The notes under the pieces are model-generated. The model had not been told where the DNA came from and did not search any database. It saw only the letters and a list, made by a program, of their open reading frames with translations. From Apostichopus japonicus (taxonomy: Eukaryota > Echinodermata > Holothuroidea > Aspidochirotida > Stichopodidae): 64,000 bases of DNA. Shown here one piece after another: positions 47,861 to 61,682 of this stretch (position 1 is its first letter; every line of letters starts with the position of its first letter). The translations under genes and the position numbers were made by a program. The stretch lies in NCBI RefSeq assembly GCF_037975245.1, contig NC_092568.1, positions 2,294,001 through 2,358,000 of the forward strand. Reading direction: 5' to 3'.

Positions 47861-48967
47861 ACTACACACATAGACAGTTTTTGAGGCTGTTCATCGTGGA
47901 ACATGCATTTCAATGCTCACTGATATGATGTTATATCTGCACTTTGCTTTACAAATTCGAACAGGCGTGTAGCGAGTAATTGCCAAGGGAGGGGCGAAGC
48001 CTGTAGGCAAACTATCTAAGCGAAGCGCCACCATGAGTTGGCGCTAAGCGTACAAGAAAAATTTTGGCCGAAAATACCTCCCAGATCGCTGGAAATGACA
48101 CTTCCCAGGCCTTGTAAGTTGCATCTAAGCATTGTCTATTTTGAAATTACTAGCGATGTCATAAGGAAAATTTGCTCAAGGGGGGGGGGGGTGGCGGTCG
48201 CCCCCTTCCCGAATGCGTCATGTTCCCCGACGACTCGGTCGAGTTCAAGACCAGCCACAGTTGGTTCCATATAGCACAATTGTACAATTGTTTAAGGCGT
48301 CCATACACACACGCGTTATGATAGACCATATATAGTATTTATATAGATACATTAGTGAGAGAGGGGAAAAACGTCAAAACTGGAGTTGTCGGTGTAAGGG
48401 GTAGGGTGAGGCGCACACCACCTCCGAAATCCTTGATCTGTCACTGGCTACCCTGTGTATATAATAGGGATCAGAGCTTTAACTATGACTGTTCCTCTTT
48501 CTCTTCCCGAGGTCTTGGCTATCTTCTACTCCCTCCTTTTCTCCCTTTTCTCTCTTTTTTCTTTTTCTTTCCCTTCCTTTCTCTCCTCCTTTTCTTTTTT
48601 TCCCCCTCCTTTTCCCTTTTTTCTTCTCTTTTTTTTTCTCTCCTCTTTTCCTTACCCGGGGGCGCGCGCCCCAACGCCCCCCCCCTGGATACGCGCCTGT
48701 TCAAGTATTGACAAGCGCAGTCAAGCACAACAATGGCACATCATTGGTGTAATCACGTGATATTTTGTTTGGTTCTGCATCACTATAGTATGAATTCTTG
48801 CAGTATCGAATGATTCATCTGTCGAATCACATTAAGGTTGTGTACTTGAAGCAAGGCAACCACTAGTTGCTTTCAAGAATGAGCTGTTTCCATTTTTTCT
48901 AATTTCGTTTCGTTACGATAATCTAACGTTATTCTCTACGCCGGTACGTGTGTATGCTACATTCTTA

Positions 48968-49040
48968 TCGGTAATTATATCCCCTAATGTCAACCAATCA
49001 AAGAAACCCAACCATCCTAGTCACAATGCGGTATATATGA
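48968..49040 (+). promoter_or_regulatory. CCAAT/TATA promoter-like segment of gene 2
   Basis: A CCAAT box (48994-48998) and TATATAT (49032-49038) lie about 35 bp apart and 230-275 bp before the ATG at 49269. The same arrangement is repeated at 45593-45668. The start site is not known. Confidence 0.5.
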
Positions 49041-49268
49041 ACAATGGATTAGTGTATGCAATGCCCCTTAATTAAATTATCTTTATAATTACACTAGAAC
49101 TTTAGACTGTTGATTGGGATTGATTGTTAGGTTCTGATGGATTTCTGATTGCATACTACTACCGTATGTTTGGGCCTAGCCTTGGATCATAAGAGGAATA
49201 GGTTATATGCAAATCACGGTATACTGTATACCGTCTGTCACGAGACTGAATGCAAACATACAAGGAAG

Positions 49269-52200
49269 ATGGCTGAACTTTTGAAGTGGTTCGCCATTTT
49301 CTTCATTTGTGGGATTTCGCATACATATGCAGGTTTGATATATAATTAAATTCAATTTAAAAATTATGTTAAATTTTTCTTTCTTGTACTCTTTCTTCAG
49401 TTCGCATGGTACCCATACTACGGTAAAAAAAATCGAACTGACATCGTCTCTGCTTCAGCGGATTTGGTCGTGTAGTGTAATGCGGTAAAGTGTTTGTCAA
49501 ATTCGCAAATATGATTTTACAGTAAACTTATTTTCTGGGAAAGAGATAGGGTTGTTATTCATTTGTTGCAATTAGACCTACATTGAGTTGGCCTATATAT
49601 GTATTCTCAAAACGATGTTCTTATATAGGTTATCAGAATACTGTGATGTACAGTTGGGTGACATTACATTAACGTTCCAATAGCCTATGTGTTAATTCTC
49701 ACGAAACACTGTGTACTCCCATTCGGCATTGATTCGAGAGTCACATGTTTTCATACTATACTGTACAACAATCGAATAATTTCAAGCAAACTAAACACTT
49801 ACAATTCAAAGATACATTGGCGTTGCTGCTATAATTGCAACCAAAGCACTGGTGTGCCAGTCTGCGCAAAATATGATACCTTTCCTTGTTTCCTTCTCTA
49901 ATAATCGAGAAAGTGAATTAAGTCAAATATCTTCCTACGATAAAAATACTTTTAAAGGTATTAATCTCAAAAAGAATAAAACGTGGAGTATCAATAAACG
50001 CTTCCCTAGATACTCAAACCATTTCTCTCTTCTTCCTTTACCCATTTTATGAAACGAAAATATTTAATCCTGGTAATCTGGTACTAATGTCATGAGAGAC
50101 ATTTGGTCCCCGGAGCGATCATCATTTGTGCATACTGACAACGTATTACACATCTATGAATTGTAGTTTCACTTTTGTCGGGTTGTCATGAATTATGCAT
50201 TTGTAAGAGCCGTGTTTTTTTTTAAGTGTTACACCCACTTTATACCACAACATCGCTTATTACAAGAAGATGTACCTCACCCAGTAGTCCATGTTGTCTT
50301 CGAGGGGTGGGGCCAGGGGAAAGAATGATCTGCAAATAATTTTGATCTGTAATTTCCGTTGGCAAATGTAGAATTTTTCAGTATCAAATGAATGTGAATG
50401 TACCGCACTATTACTGTCTCGACGCATTAGTAGGCCTTACTCCAGTGCCACCCCTCTAACATAACTGGGTGGTTCACCTCACCCCCTCCCCCCCCCCGCT
50501 TCCAACCCGGTACCGCTGTAAGCTCGTCCTCTATATTCCTACTGAAATACCTCGTGAACTGCATGAATCCATACTGTAAACAGAGACATCTGTGCGCTTT
50601 TGTACGAAGTATACATTGACGACTTACGTACAGCTATCAAACGTCACACCACCATTAATATCGTTTGACCAAACAGCCAAGGGAGCAGTAAAAGTTGCAT
50701 GCCTTCTGCCTTTATTAGGTTTTACCAATGTGGTGCCTTCTGCGTAACGTAAATACGTGCGTAAAATGTCAAATGTAAATAGTGTTTTTCCTTTCATTAA
50801 TCCCGTAGAAAACTGCACGTATGACGGAGAAGCCCCTTTCGTTTGGATTGGTAAGTTTAGAGGCTATTATTGGACAAATGGACAAACATGGAAATGATTA
50901 CACACATGCGTATATATTGCCCGTTTGTGGACTGTATCTTTCACATTATTCACTTCTGTGGCAATTTTGTGACTGATTCTTTGGGTGGAAATGAGTAACT
51001 ATATGATGCTGCATCAAAAGTTAGGCTGAAGTTTCCTAAACAGTGATCGGATTTATTCAGGGGTTACAAAGCAGTTTACAGTGTATATTTTCAAGATTAA
51101 AATATATATGGCCGATATCGGCACATGTTGTTGCCTTTTGCGAGGAACAACAGGAGGGGAGTGTAAGATCCTGTTGTAGTGGTATACCTTAATTCTTACC
51201 GATTTTCACAGTCCATCCGTCCCTTCCGAATACGAACGGAAGTTAGAAACCTACGATATTCGTTTTTTGTTCTTCTACAGACGACGCTCCAGATTGCTTT
51301 GCTGATGAAAGCTACTGTCAACAGTTTGGACTCGAGTATGTATGTCAAGAGCCTTCCCAAAATGCATCATGTGCCAATGGGACTCGTGTACTCTGTTCGT
51401 TTCCTACACCTTCGACCGCCCTACAAGACACACCTTCAACGATGTTGAAAGTAATAGCATATAATGTGTGGGAGTTGCGCTATCTCTACTGGCAGTCTGG
51501 TCAACGGGAGAGAACCTGCCGAGTAGTTCCCGAGATCCTCCGATTGCATCCCGATGTAGACGTCATCGTGTTCAATGAGGCTTTCATGGGCGGTTGTTTT
51601 GCATCAGGACTGGATGATCCTTCGCTAACGCTTCGTGATATCCTCGAGTTTTATGGTTTCACAGAATACACGATGACTGTTGGAAACGTACCGACGACAG
51701 CCAAACCGGAAAATGGAGGTGTTTTTATTGCATCGAAATGGCCGATAACACGTTCAAGACGTCTCGTGTACGAGTACTCAGAGCGTACCACAGCAGATAG
51801 TTTGTCACAAAAAGGGGCGGTGTACGCACGCGTGGAGAAAAGCGTTGGAGGTCAAGCAAAAACGTATCACATATTCGGCACGCACCTTCAAGCTTTTGAA
51901 AGGCGTAATAGTAGTTTAGTAAGAGTCCTTCAAGCACAAGAGATGTACAATTTTAAAGAATCCCAAAATATTCCCAGTGGCGAAGGGGTCATCTACGCTG
52001 GGGATTTAAATGCCGATCAAATCAACAGACCAGAACATGCAGAGGAAGTCATCGAAGAGCTGAATGCAATTGTTCCTCCAATCGTCGGAGAATATCAATC
52101 ATCTTATAACAGAGGAATAAATGACATCTTCTTAGATATACCCTCAGACGGTAGTTGGCTTGACTACGCCCTCTACAGCACGGAACACCTTATACCGGCC

Positions 52201-54587
52201 AGGTCTTCTTTACAAGTGGTTAGACCAAGAAGTCAACGACCATTCCGTGTCTGCCTTAATGCCATTCCGCCGGGTCATTCGTATCCCGAATCTTCGAGAT
52301 GCCTAAGAAGTAAAGAAATAACCGACTTGGCGGATCACTTTGCAGTGATGGGAACGTTTGATTTCGGAGACGGAATGTGGACCACAACCCAGGCCCGTGA
52401 GTTGAATTATATTATTTTGTAAAATACTATGATAATCACTTATGGTATAATATTTAGTGAAATGAGATGATACATAAGTCCTTAGCTGGAATCCCTAAAT
52501 TTTGTCTCACATGACAAATGTATCCAACTTTAACACGGTAGTTTGATTTTCATGAAACGGTCTCTTGAATTTGTATAGCCTAAACTATGTCGGTATAGCA
52601 TATTCATAATCACATACACGCATTCTTGAATTCGTCGTTTTAGCATAAACGAGAAATTAGTTTCTTCCGCAGATCCTGAATATAAATTACCGATGTAAAG
52701 CGTTGGTGACTTTCAAGTAATAATTCATTCAAAAGCAAATGTAACGAGATTTGTTATGTATTAAGTATATAAGTTTGCCTAGCATTATGTAAAATGTACC
52801 CTATTTTATGAAACACATTCTAGCAATTAGGAAAACAGTGTGCAAAGTTTGGCAGAAGACATGTCACTGTAATCTTCTTAAAGTTTTCGCAATTAAAACT
52901 TTTCTCTTTGTATTATGTTTCTACAGCCGCCTGCTATGTACCTTCTGGTGTACCATCTGTGTGGCTTGGTAAATCCATTTTCCTTGATTTTTATTTTAGG
53001 ATCATCTTATTTGTGCCAACACTATAATATTTATTTACAAACTATGTGGCGAATACATTGTCTTGTGATTTTCGAAATCAAAAATGAGTTGGAAGGATGC
53101 TGTACATGCGTTTTAAATTGCATTATGTAGAAGAAAAAAGTATCTTACTATGCGAACATTTTACCTACCCCTTGTCTAAAGAGGTACTTACCATCCACCT
53201 TTTGTTTTTCTTCTCGAAACATCCAATAATTTTCATTTCAGCGAAATGACAAATTTAAGTTCAACTTGCATGTGATTCGTAACAGCACATTGATGAAATA
53301 ATATTATCAACCATAGTGCTTCATTTTCCTTCTTTCCAAAGATGATGCACCCGATTGCATCGCAGATGCAGACCATTGTGCCAGATTTGGATTAGATTTC
53401 GTTTGCAGTGAGACTTTCGTCGATCCTGATCCTCCATTTAATAACTCGTGTGTAAATGGAACCAAAGCCTTGTGTTCTTTTCCACCGATACCCAAATCTC
53501 TCCAACTCACTCCGGCGACCCATTTCAAAGTCCTTGCCTATAATATCTGGGAATTGAGGTATTTATACTATGAGACAGGGCAAAGGGAAAGAACTTGTCG
53601 AATTATTCCAGAAGTATTCAGACTCCATCCTGATCTTGATGCGATTATTTTTAACGAAGTATGGATGGGTGGATGCATCGCTGGATGGAACTTTACCATC
53701 AATGGAGATCTGATGATGTACCGGGAGATACTGACGAATTATGGATTCAAGTACTTTACAGCTACCCTTGGAAATCCGCCATCTCTGAGAACCTTCGAGA
53801 ATGGAGGGGTTTTCATTGCCTCCAAATGGCCAATTTTAGAAGAAAAGCAAACCATTTACAACTCCACGGTCACGTTGTCCGCTGACACTTTGTCACAGAA
53901 AGGTGCAATGTACGCAAAGATTCAAAAGACGGTTGATAACATACGTCGTGTTTATCACGTGTTCGGGACACACCTGCAAGCTACTGGTCGATTAAACGCA
54001 GATAATGTTAGACGTGATCAGGCTCGGCAAATGCACGAGTTGATGTTAAGCCTAAACTTACCGAGTACGGAACCCGTCATCTATGGTGGTGATCTCAACG
54101 CTCGTTTAGGTTCACGACTAGCGGACGACATATTTGAAATCTTGGATGCATCCCAACCACAAAAAGTTGGAGAACTAGATTACACGAGCGATAAAACCAT
54201 TAATGATTTGTTCGCTGGAGATGGGCGAACGGGTCAGAGTTGGATCGATTACACCTTGTATAGTAACGCATATTTACTACCAACAAATGCAACGACACAG
54301 GTCGTGAGACCTCGAGCTCAGGAGCCATTCGAAGCATGCATTGATGACGTCAAAGTGTCGCCCGGCCCTGTCTATCCAGAGAGGAGGTACTGTCGCAAAC
54401 CAAAGAATGTAACGGACTTGGCGGATCATTTTGCTGTTCTCGGGACATTTGATTACATTTACGGTAAAGTTTTATTTTTAGATATATAAGTTAGCAGGAT
54501 TCGAAGCCACTTGCGCGTTACATACAGGACATAAACGCTCGTTTTGGTGTATCGTCAGTTATAATAATTTTAATAATAATAATAATT

Positions 54588-54620
<33 letters not shown>

Positions 54621-54650
54621 TTAATATTAATAATGATAATGATAATGATG

Positions 54651-54690
<40 letters not shown>

Positions 54691-54692
54691 TG

Positions 54693-54778
<86 letters not shown>

Positions 54779-57700
54779 TATAATAATAATAATAACAATA
54801 ATGACGACGACGACGATGATGATGATAATCAGGCAGTTATTTTTAGTTTTCAGCATGAAATACCAATTTCCTTGTAAGTTTGATCTACCAATAGCTGTTA
54901 TTACTTTTGAATGTTTGAAATATCAGTTAACTATTTATTATTATTTAACAAGTGTGTCTTCATACTGTTTAAACAATTTTTTATTGCCATTGTTTCTTTC
55001 AGACAATTGTCCGGCAGAAAAGCCTGTTCTTTCTGTGTGGGTAGGTGAGTAACAGTATCGTTCGAAGAAACGTCCTAACCATGTAATCAATGTGATACGC
55101 TAGGTTGCTTATTACATGCAAGTGAAACTCCATACGGATATTAATGCGGCATGTTTCACATCCGAAAGAACTTGTAATATTACCATAGTACTACGATATA
55201 AAACTGCTGTCAATTTTTAAAGCTGATGAATGAAGCGTGTCTCTAGCAAAAGTAATTGAATGTGTCTTCTTGTTTTCAGACGACGCCGTCGGATGCATCG
55301 CAGATTCGTCTTACTGTGACATCTTCGGATTGGATTACATTTGTACTGCCGATATTGTTGATCCATCTCCTGTCAACCTCTGTAAGATTGGAAGAAAGGC
55401 CCTATGTGCCTTTCCACCGAGAACCACACCATTGTTTGATACTCCAGCGAATGAACTAAAGGTAGCTTCATATAATATATGGGATTTGAGATATCTCTAC
55501 TACGAATGCGGACAGCGGCAACGAACATGTCGTATGCTTCCTGAAGTATTTAAACAACAACCAGACCTTGACGTCATCATCTTCAACGAAGCTATGATGG
55601 GCGGATGTTTTGGTGGTTTTAACGTTTCGGATACCCGCTCCATTATGTCTTTTCGAGAAATCTTGAGGGAACAATACGGGTTTCGATATTCGACCAGAAC
55701 TATTGGGACACCGTACACCTTGCGGAAACCTGAAAATGGTGGTATTTTCATCAGTTCCAAGTGGCCAATCATTGAGGCAGATGCAAAGGCGTACGAAAAT
55801 TCAATTAGAACTTCTGCCGACAGCTTTTCTAATAAAGGAGTAGTTTACGCCAAAATAAGAAAATCAGATGGAAACATGTCACATATTTATCATATTTTCG
55901 GGACCCATCTGCAAGCTGGAGGGGGTCAAGAAGGGGATGTCGTACGTCAACAGCAGGCTGGAGAGATACACGAGTTCATGAAGCAAAAAAATATTCCTCT
56001 GAACGAAGCCGTCATGTATGTTGGGGACCTTAACTCTGGATGGTTTGAAGAAGATGGACCGATCATTCTTGGAATATTAGAAGCTACCCAACCGGAAGTC
56101 ATCAATATGAACTATACAACTGATCAAAGTATAAATGACTTAATCGATAAACCACATAAAACACCACGATGGATCGATTATGCAGTTTACAGCAGTGTTC
56201 ACCGCCAACCGATTAACGCCACCACAGAAGGATTTCGTCCCAGATCAGATGAATACTTTGAGCTCTGTATAAATGATGTCGCCATTGCAAACGGTCCAAT
56301 CTACCCTTGGTCTCAAAGATGTAAAAATTCCCGCAGTGCTACAGATTTATCGAATCACTACGCCGTTATGAGTAAGTTTGTCTTTGGACCGAAGAACGAG
56401 TTTCCAGGTAAGTGAAGAAATAACTATTCTTTATTGATGTGATTTCATTATATATTTCTAAACATTTAGACCCGTTAGCATTTTGTTTACATGCAGACTG
56501 TCTATTTCATCAATCGTTGTGAAAATGCATGCACTTGGCCACCTGGTAATGGTAGCATATGAATTAAAGGAATGTTCAAGAATATTTGACGTTATTGAGA
56601 AACGAATTGGATATTAAGGATTAATATATTATGAAGTAATTTTGAAGTTCACTCCAACAAGTAATATATCAACAATGCTTATTTGAGAAGGTGTGATATC
56701 TTTACAGCAAATGATGTTCATTGAACCAGGGGATGGCTGCTCATATACTTGATGTTTAATATATATTTGTTTATTGCAAGATATAACTGATGTTCTTTTT
56801 GACTAGCTGTGAGCGTGCTTTGTTCAGGAAGTGATTTAGACTAACGAAGTGGTAATATCGATGTTGATTCCCACGCACCCCTCATCACACCCATGATGTC
56901 CGTGCCCGTCCCATTTGTTTTTGCTGAAATTACCAGACTTTTACATAACTATTACTGATATGGGCCGAAACTACCGACCAAGTACGAATGTGTAAGAAAC
57001 AATGACATATGGGCTAGCTAACTACCGTGATTCAAACCACACAACCAATTAAAAGAAATATGCTCAAGACTATTGCAAAATGTGCATGGCCAACCCTCCC
57101 CCCCCCCCCCCCAGGTCCCAAATAGTTCTGTCTCATTTGCCTTTTCGTACGTATAGCGTGCGTTGTTGTAAAACTTAACTATATTTCTCTTAATTATCTA
57201 TCAGAAACCTGTAAATATGAAGGAGAAGCCCCTTATGTTTGGATTGGTAAGTGTTTTTTTTTAGAGAAGAATGTGAATTAATACGAAGCATCTAGTTTAA
57301 ACACAACTACAAAATATACACCCGCAAACACCCACGCTTGCATATATGTCGATTGTTTGTCACTATCTGTTTAATAAATTATTCTGTTTTGTTGCAAATA
57401 AGTAACTGATTGGGGGAAGCCCCTTATGTTTGGACTAGTAAGTGTTTCTTTTTCATAGAGGCATTTTGATTAATACGAAGCATATAGATTTATCACAACT
57501 ACAAAAACATACCCACAAACATACACGCGTGCATATATTTCGATTGTTTGTCACTGTCTTTTAAATGCATTTTTCTGTTTTGTTGCAAATAAGTAACTGT
57601 TTGGGACTGAATATTTGAAATAATGCTACAGCAAGATCAAGGTTGCAGTTCTTTATTATACAGAAAATTTATCAGTTTACGAATTATACTAGTTGTACTA

Positions 57701-60700
57701 ATTATAATATCGGTACAGAAATTAAGGCTATCAACAATACCTGAAAATATGGAAGGAAGAGCTTATTTAACAAACCGGCAACTCCTCGCCCCCCCCCCCC
57801 ATTATTGAAGATTATGATTACGAATCTCGTTGTGTTTCTCTCCCACGTGCAGACGACGCACCAGATTGCTTTGCTGATGAAAGTTACTGTCAACAGTTTG
57901 GACTCGAGTATGTATGTCAAGAGCCTTCCCAAAATGCATCATGTGCAAATGGGACTCGTGTACTCTGCTCGTTTCCTACACCTCCGACCGTCCTACAAGA
58001 CACACCTTCAACGATGTTGAAAGTAATAGCATATAATGTGTGGGAGTTGCGCTATCTCTACTGGCAGTCTGGTCAGCGGGAGAGAACCTGCCGAATAGTT
58101 CCCGAGATTCTCCGATTGCATCCCGATGTAGACGTCATCGTGTTCAACGAGGCTTTCATGGGAGGTTGTTTTGCATCAGGACTGGATGATCCTTCGCTAA
58201 CGCTTCGTGATATCCTCGAGTTTTATGGTTTCACAGCATACACGATGACTGTTGGAAACGTACCGACAACAGCCAAACCGGAAAATGGAGGTGTTTTTAT
58301 TGCATCGAAATGGCCGATAACACGTTCAAGACGTCATGTGTACGAGTACTCAGAGCGTACCACAGCAGATAGTTTATCACAAAAAGGGGCGGTGTACGCA
58401 CGCGTGGAGAAAAGCGTTGGAGTTGAAGCAAAAACGTATCACATATTCGGCACGCACCTTCAAGCTTTTGAAAGGCGGAATAGTAGTTTAGTGAGAGTAC
58501 TTCAAGCACAAGAGATGTACAATTTTAAAGAATCCCAAAATATTCCCAGTGGCGAAGCGGTCATCTACGCTGGGGATTTAAATGCCGATCAAATCAACAG
58601 ACCAGAACATACAGAAGAAGTCATCGGTGAGCTCAATGCAATTGTACCTCCAATCGTCGGAGAATATCAATCATCTTATAACAGAGGAATAAATGACATC
58701 TTCTTAGATATACCCTCAGACGGTAGTTGGCTTGACTACGCCCTCTACAGCACGGAACACCTTATACCGGCCAGGTCTTCTTTACAAGTGGTTAGACCAA
58801 GAAGTCAACGACCATTCCGTGTCTGCCTGAATGCCATTCCGCCGGGTCATTCGTATCCCGAATCTCCGCGATGCCTAAGAAGTAAAGAAATAACTGACTT
58901 GGCGGATCACTTTGCAGTGATGGGAACGTTTGATTTCGGAGACGGAATGTGGACCACAACCCAAGCCCGTGAGTTAAAGTATTTTTGCTGATATTTTGAT
59001 AATCAATTCTGAAATCGATTTTTTTACAAAAGCTAAAGCATTATTTACTAGATTGTAGGAAAGTATCTTCATTGTAACACAACGGGTCAAACACTGTCAA
59101 ATTAGAAGCACCATTTAGGCATAATTCCAATTTATGTCGAAAACTCTATAAGTCCTTTTCTAGTCATCTTCATTTTGAAAAGAAAATAATAAACCAGACT
59201 TAATCAGGCATAACAGTTCACATAGTTACTGGGCCGCAGTACTGATAAAAGGCGAACAGGAGACGATCATTGCTAAGTTTCACATATGTTGCCTTGTGAA
59301 ATTTGCAGTTTGAACTCAGACTCCGAATTAATATTGTATGTTAATATTTGGCTTTGATGTTTCCAGTCCGAGTTAAACGAATGACTGTGAAGGAGGGTAT
59401 TTACTCGTGTATTATTAGAGGTTTGTAAGTTTTGGGCAGCCCAACCTTCACCCGACATTATAATAAGCACCATCGACCATGTGGATTATAGTTATATTAT
59501 GACCATACTTAATATTGAAAGGTTAACTATGTACAGGGATGTGTGTATTTCAAATATACTAGCCAATCTATAACTAATATATCATATTTATAATAAAATC
59601 CAAAATTCAACAGAAACTATTGAGGCAGAAATGGAGAGTCGATAATTGATTCATGAATTGAGTGAAATAAAAATGATTAATCACTAATAATTAACAATAT
59701 CTATTGGTACTTTCTTTATATGCAGCCTCCTGTTATGTACCACCTGAAGTACCGTCGGTTTGGCTAGGTAAAGTATTTCTTTGTTGCGAAAAGTTCATAT
59801 ATAAATTGTTGCTCTGTAATTATCATTTGAATCATCATCGTTGGTTTGTTTTCCATACAATCATTAATTTACAAAAGAAACTAAAGATGTGTATCTCTGT
59901 CAAGACATGTAATGTGTGGGTTGGTGTATCCATTATATTTACAGTTTAACATGTATATTTTTCCATGTGACTCCTAACCTGGCCCCTTCCCAGTTTCATT
60001 GGCACCTCATCCACTCCACTCTTGTAGCTTATCATGATCTAATTTATGTTGGTCATTAAGCCATATATAAGATTACTTCGTTCGAATAAAATAAGCATGG
60101 AGCTGCTTCTTTGAAACAAAGTATTTTACATTTAGATTTCACGAAATATGTATACCTTCTCTTTCATTAATAAAGTCATAACAAACCAGAAAACCTAGTT
60201 TGGTTGTTTATTTGAAAATATACACTAATGAATGAAGGCAACGTGAACAACGTGGCACACAAAATCAAGGGAATGATCGAATCGACCAATCAACCGTATT
60301 CTAACGTTTCTAACTTTGTCATTTACCTACTTCTCGATGTAGTTTTCTATGTGTCTTTAATTTATCAACATTGAACATCATACTGAATTAACTTTTCCCG
60401 TCATTGTTTCCTTCTTTCCAAAGATGATGCACCCGATTGCATCGCAGATGCTGACCATTGTGCCAGATTTGGATTAGATTTCGTTTGCAGTGAGACTTTC
60501 GTCGATCCTGATCCTCCATTTAATAACTCGTGTGCAAATGGAACCAAAGCCTTGTGTTCTTTTCCACCGATACCCAAGTCTCTCCAACTCACTCCGGCGA
60601 CCCATTTCAAAGTCCTTGCCTATAATATCTGGGAATTGAGGTATTTATACTATGAGACAGGGCAACGGGAAAGAACATGTCGAATTATTCCAGAAGTATT

Positions 60701-61651
60701 CAGACTTCATCCTGATCTTGATGCGATCATTTTTAACGAAGTATGGATGGGTGGATGCATCGCTGGATGGAACTTTACCATCAATGGAGATCTGATGATG
60801 TACCGGGAGATACTGACGAATTATGGATTCAAGTACTTTACGGCTACCATTGGAAATCCGCCATCTCTGAGAACCTTCGAGAATGGAGGGGTTTTCATTG
60901 CCTCCAAATGGCCAATTTTAGAAGAAAAGCAAACCATTTACAACTCCACGGTCACGTTGTCCGCTGACACTTTGTCACAGAAAGGCGCAATGTACGCAAA
61001 GATTCAAAAGACGGTTGATAACATACGTCGTGTTTATCACGTGTTCGGGACACACCTGCAAGCTACTGGTCGATTAAACGCAGATAATGTTAGACGTGAT
61101 CAGGCTCGGCAAATGCACGAGTTGATGTTAAGCCTAAACTTACCGAGTACGGAACCCGTCATCTATGGTGGTGATCTCAACGCTCGTTTAGGTTCACGAC
61201 TAGCGGACGACATATTTGAAATCTTGGATGCATCCCAACCACAAAAAGTTGGAGAACTAGATTACACGAGCGATAAAACCATTAATGATTTGTTCGCTGG
61301 AGATGGAAGAACGAGTCAGAGTTGGATCGATTACACCTTGTATAGTAACGCATATTTACTACCAACAAATGCAACGACACAGGTCGTGAGACCTCGAGCT
61401 CAGGAGCCATTCGAAGCATGCATTGATGACGTCAAAGTGTCGCCCGGCCCTGTCTATCCAGAGAGGAGGTACTGTCGCAAACCAAAGAATGTAACGGACT
61501 TGGCGGATCATTTTGCTGTTCTCGGGACATTTGATTACATTTACGGTAAAGTTTTATTTTTAGATATATAAGTTAGCAGGATTCGAAGCCACTTGCGTGT
61601 TACATACAGGACATAAACGCTCGTTTTGGTGTATCGTCAGTTATAATTATT

Positions 61652-61682
<31 letters not shown>

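Larger units (their letters stand above)
45989..48699. mobile_element. Composite hAT-like element, 5-bp duplication, copy 2
   Basis: The ends are CAGGCGCGTATCCA and TGGATACGCGCCTG, exact inverted repeats. They are flanked by TTCAA at 45984-45988 and 48700-48704. It is homologous in the opposite orientation to 14788-16742, but 756 bp longer, mostly because of an extra hAT insertion (46619-47381). It carries hairpin-module copies at 46031-46073 and 48011-48053. A CT-rich stretch near its right end can be read open but is low-complexity. Confidence 0.85.

Noticed and set aside
51442-52422. Treating each enzyme exon as its own intronless gene starting at an internal Met
   Set aside because: The Cys-rich lead-in upstream of that Met is conserved and in frame in all modules. 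Each exon has a good acceptor and, except the last of gene 1, a good donor, all phase 1. Reading past the donors gives unrelated short tails.
54518-55052. Long Ile/Met-rich open frames on both strands
   Set aside because: They are translations of the (AAT)n microsatellite and carry no protein signal.
57412-57450. Extra functional connector exon
   Set aside because: It lacks an acceptor and the Cys-coding half; it is a partial duplicate.
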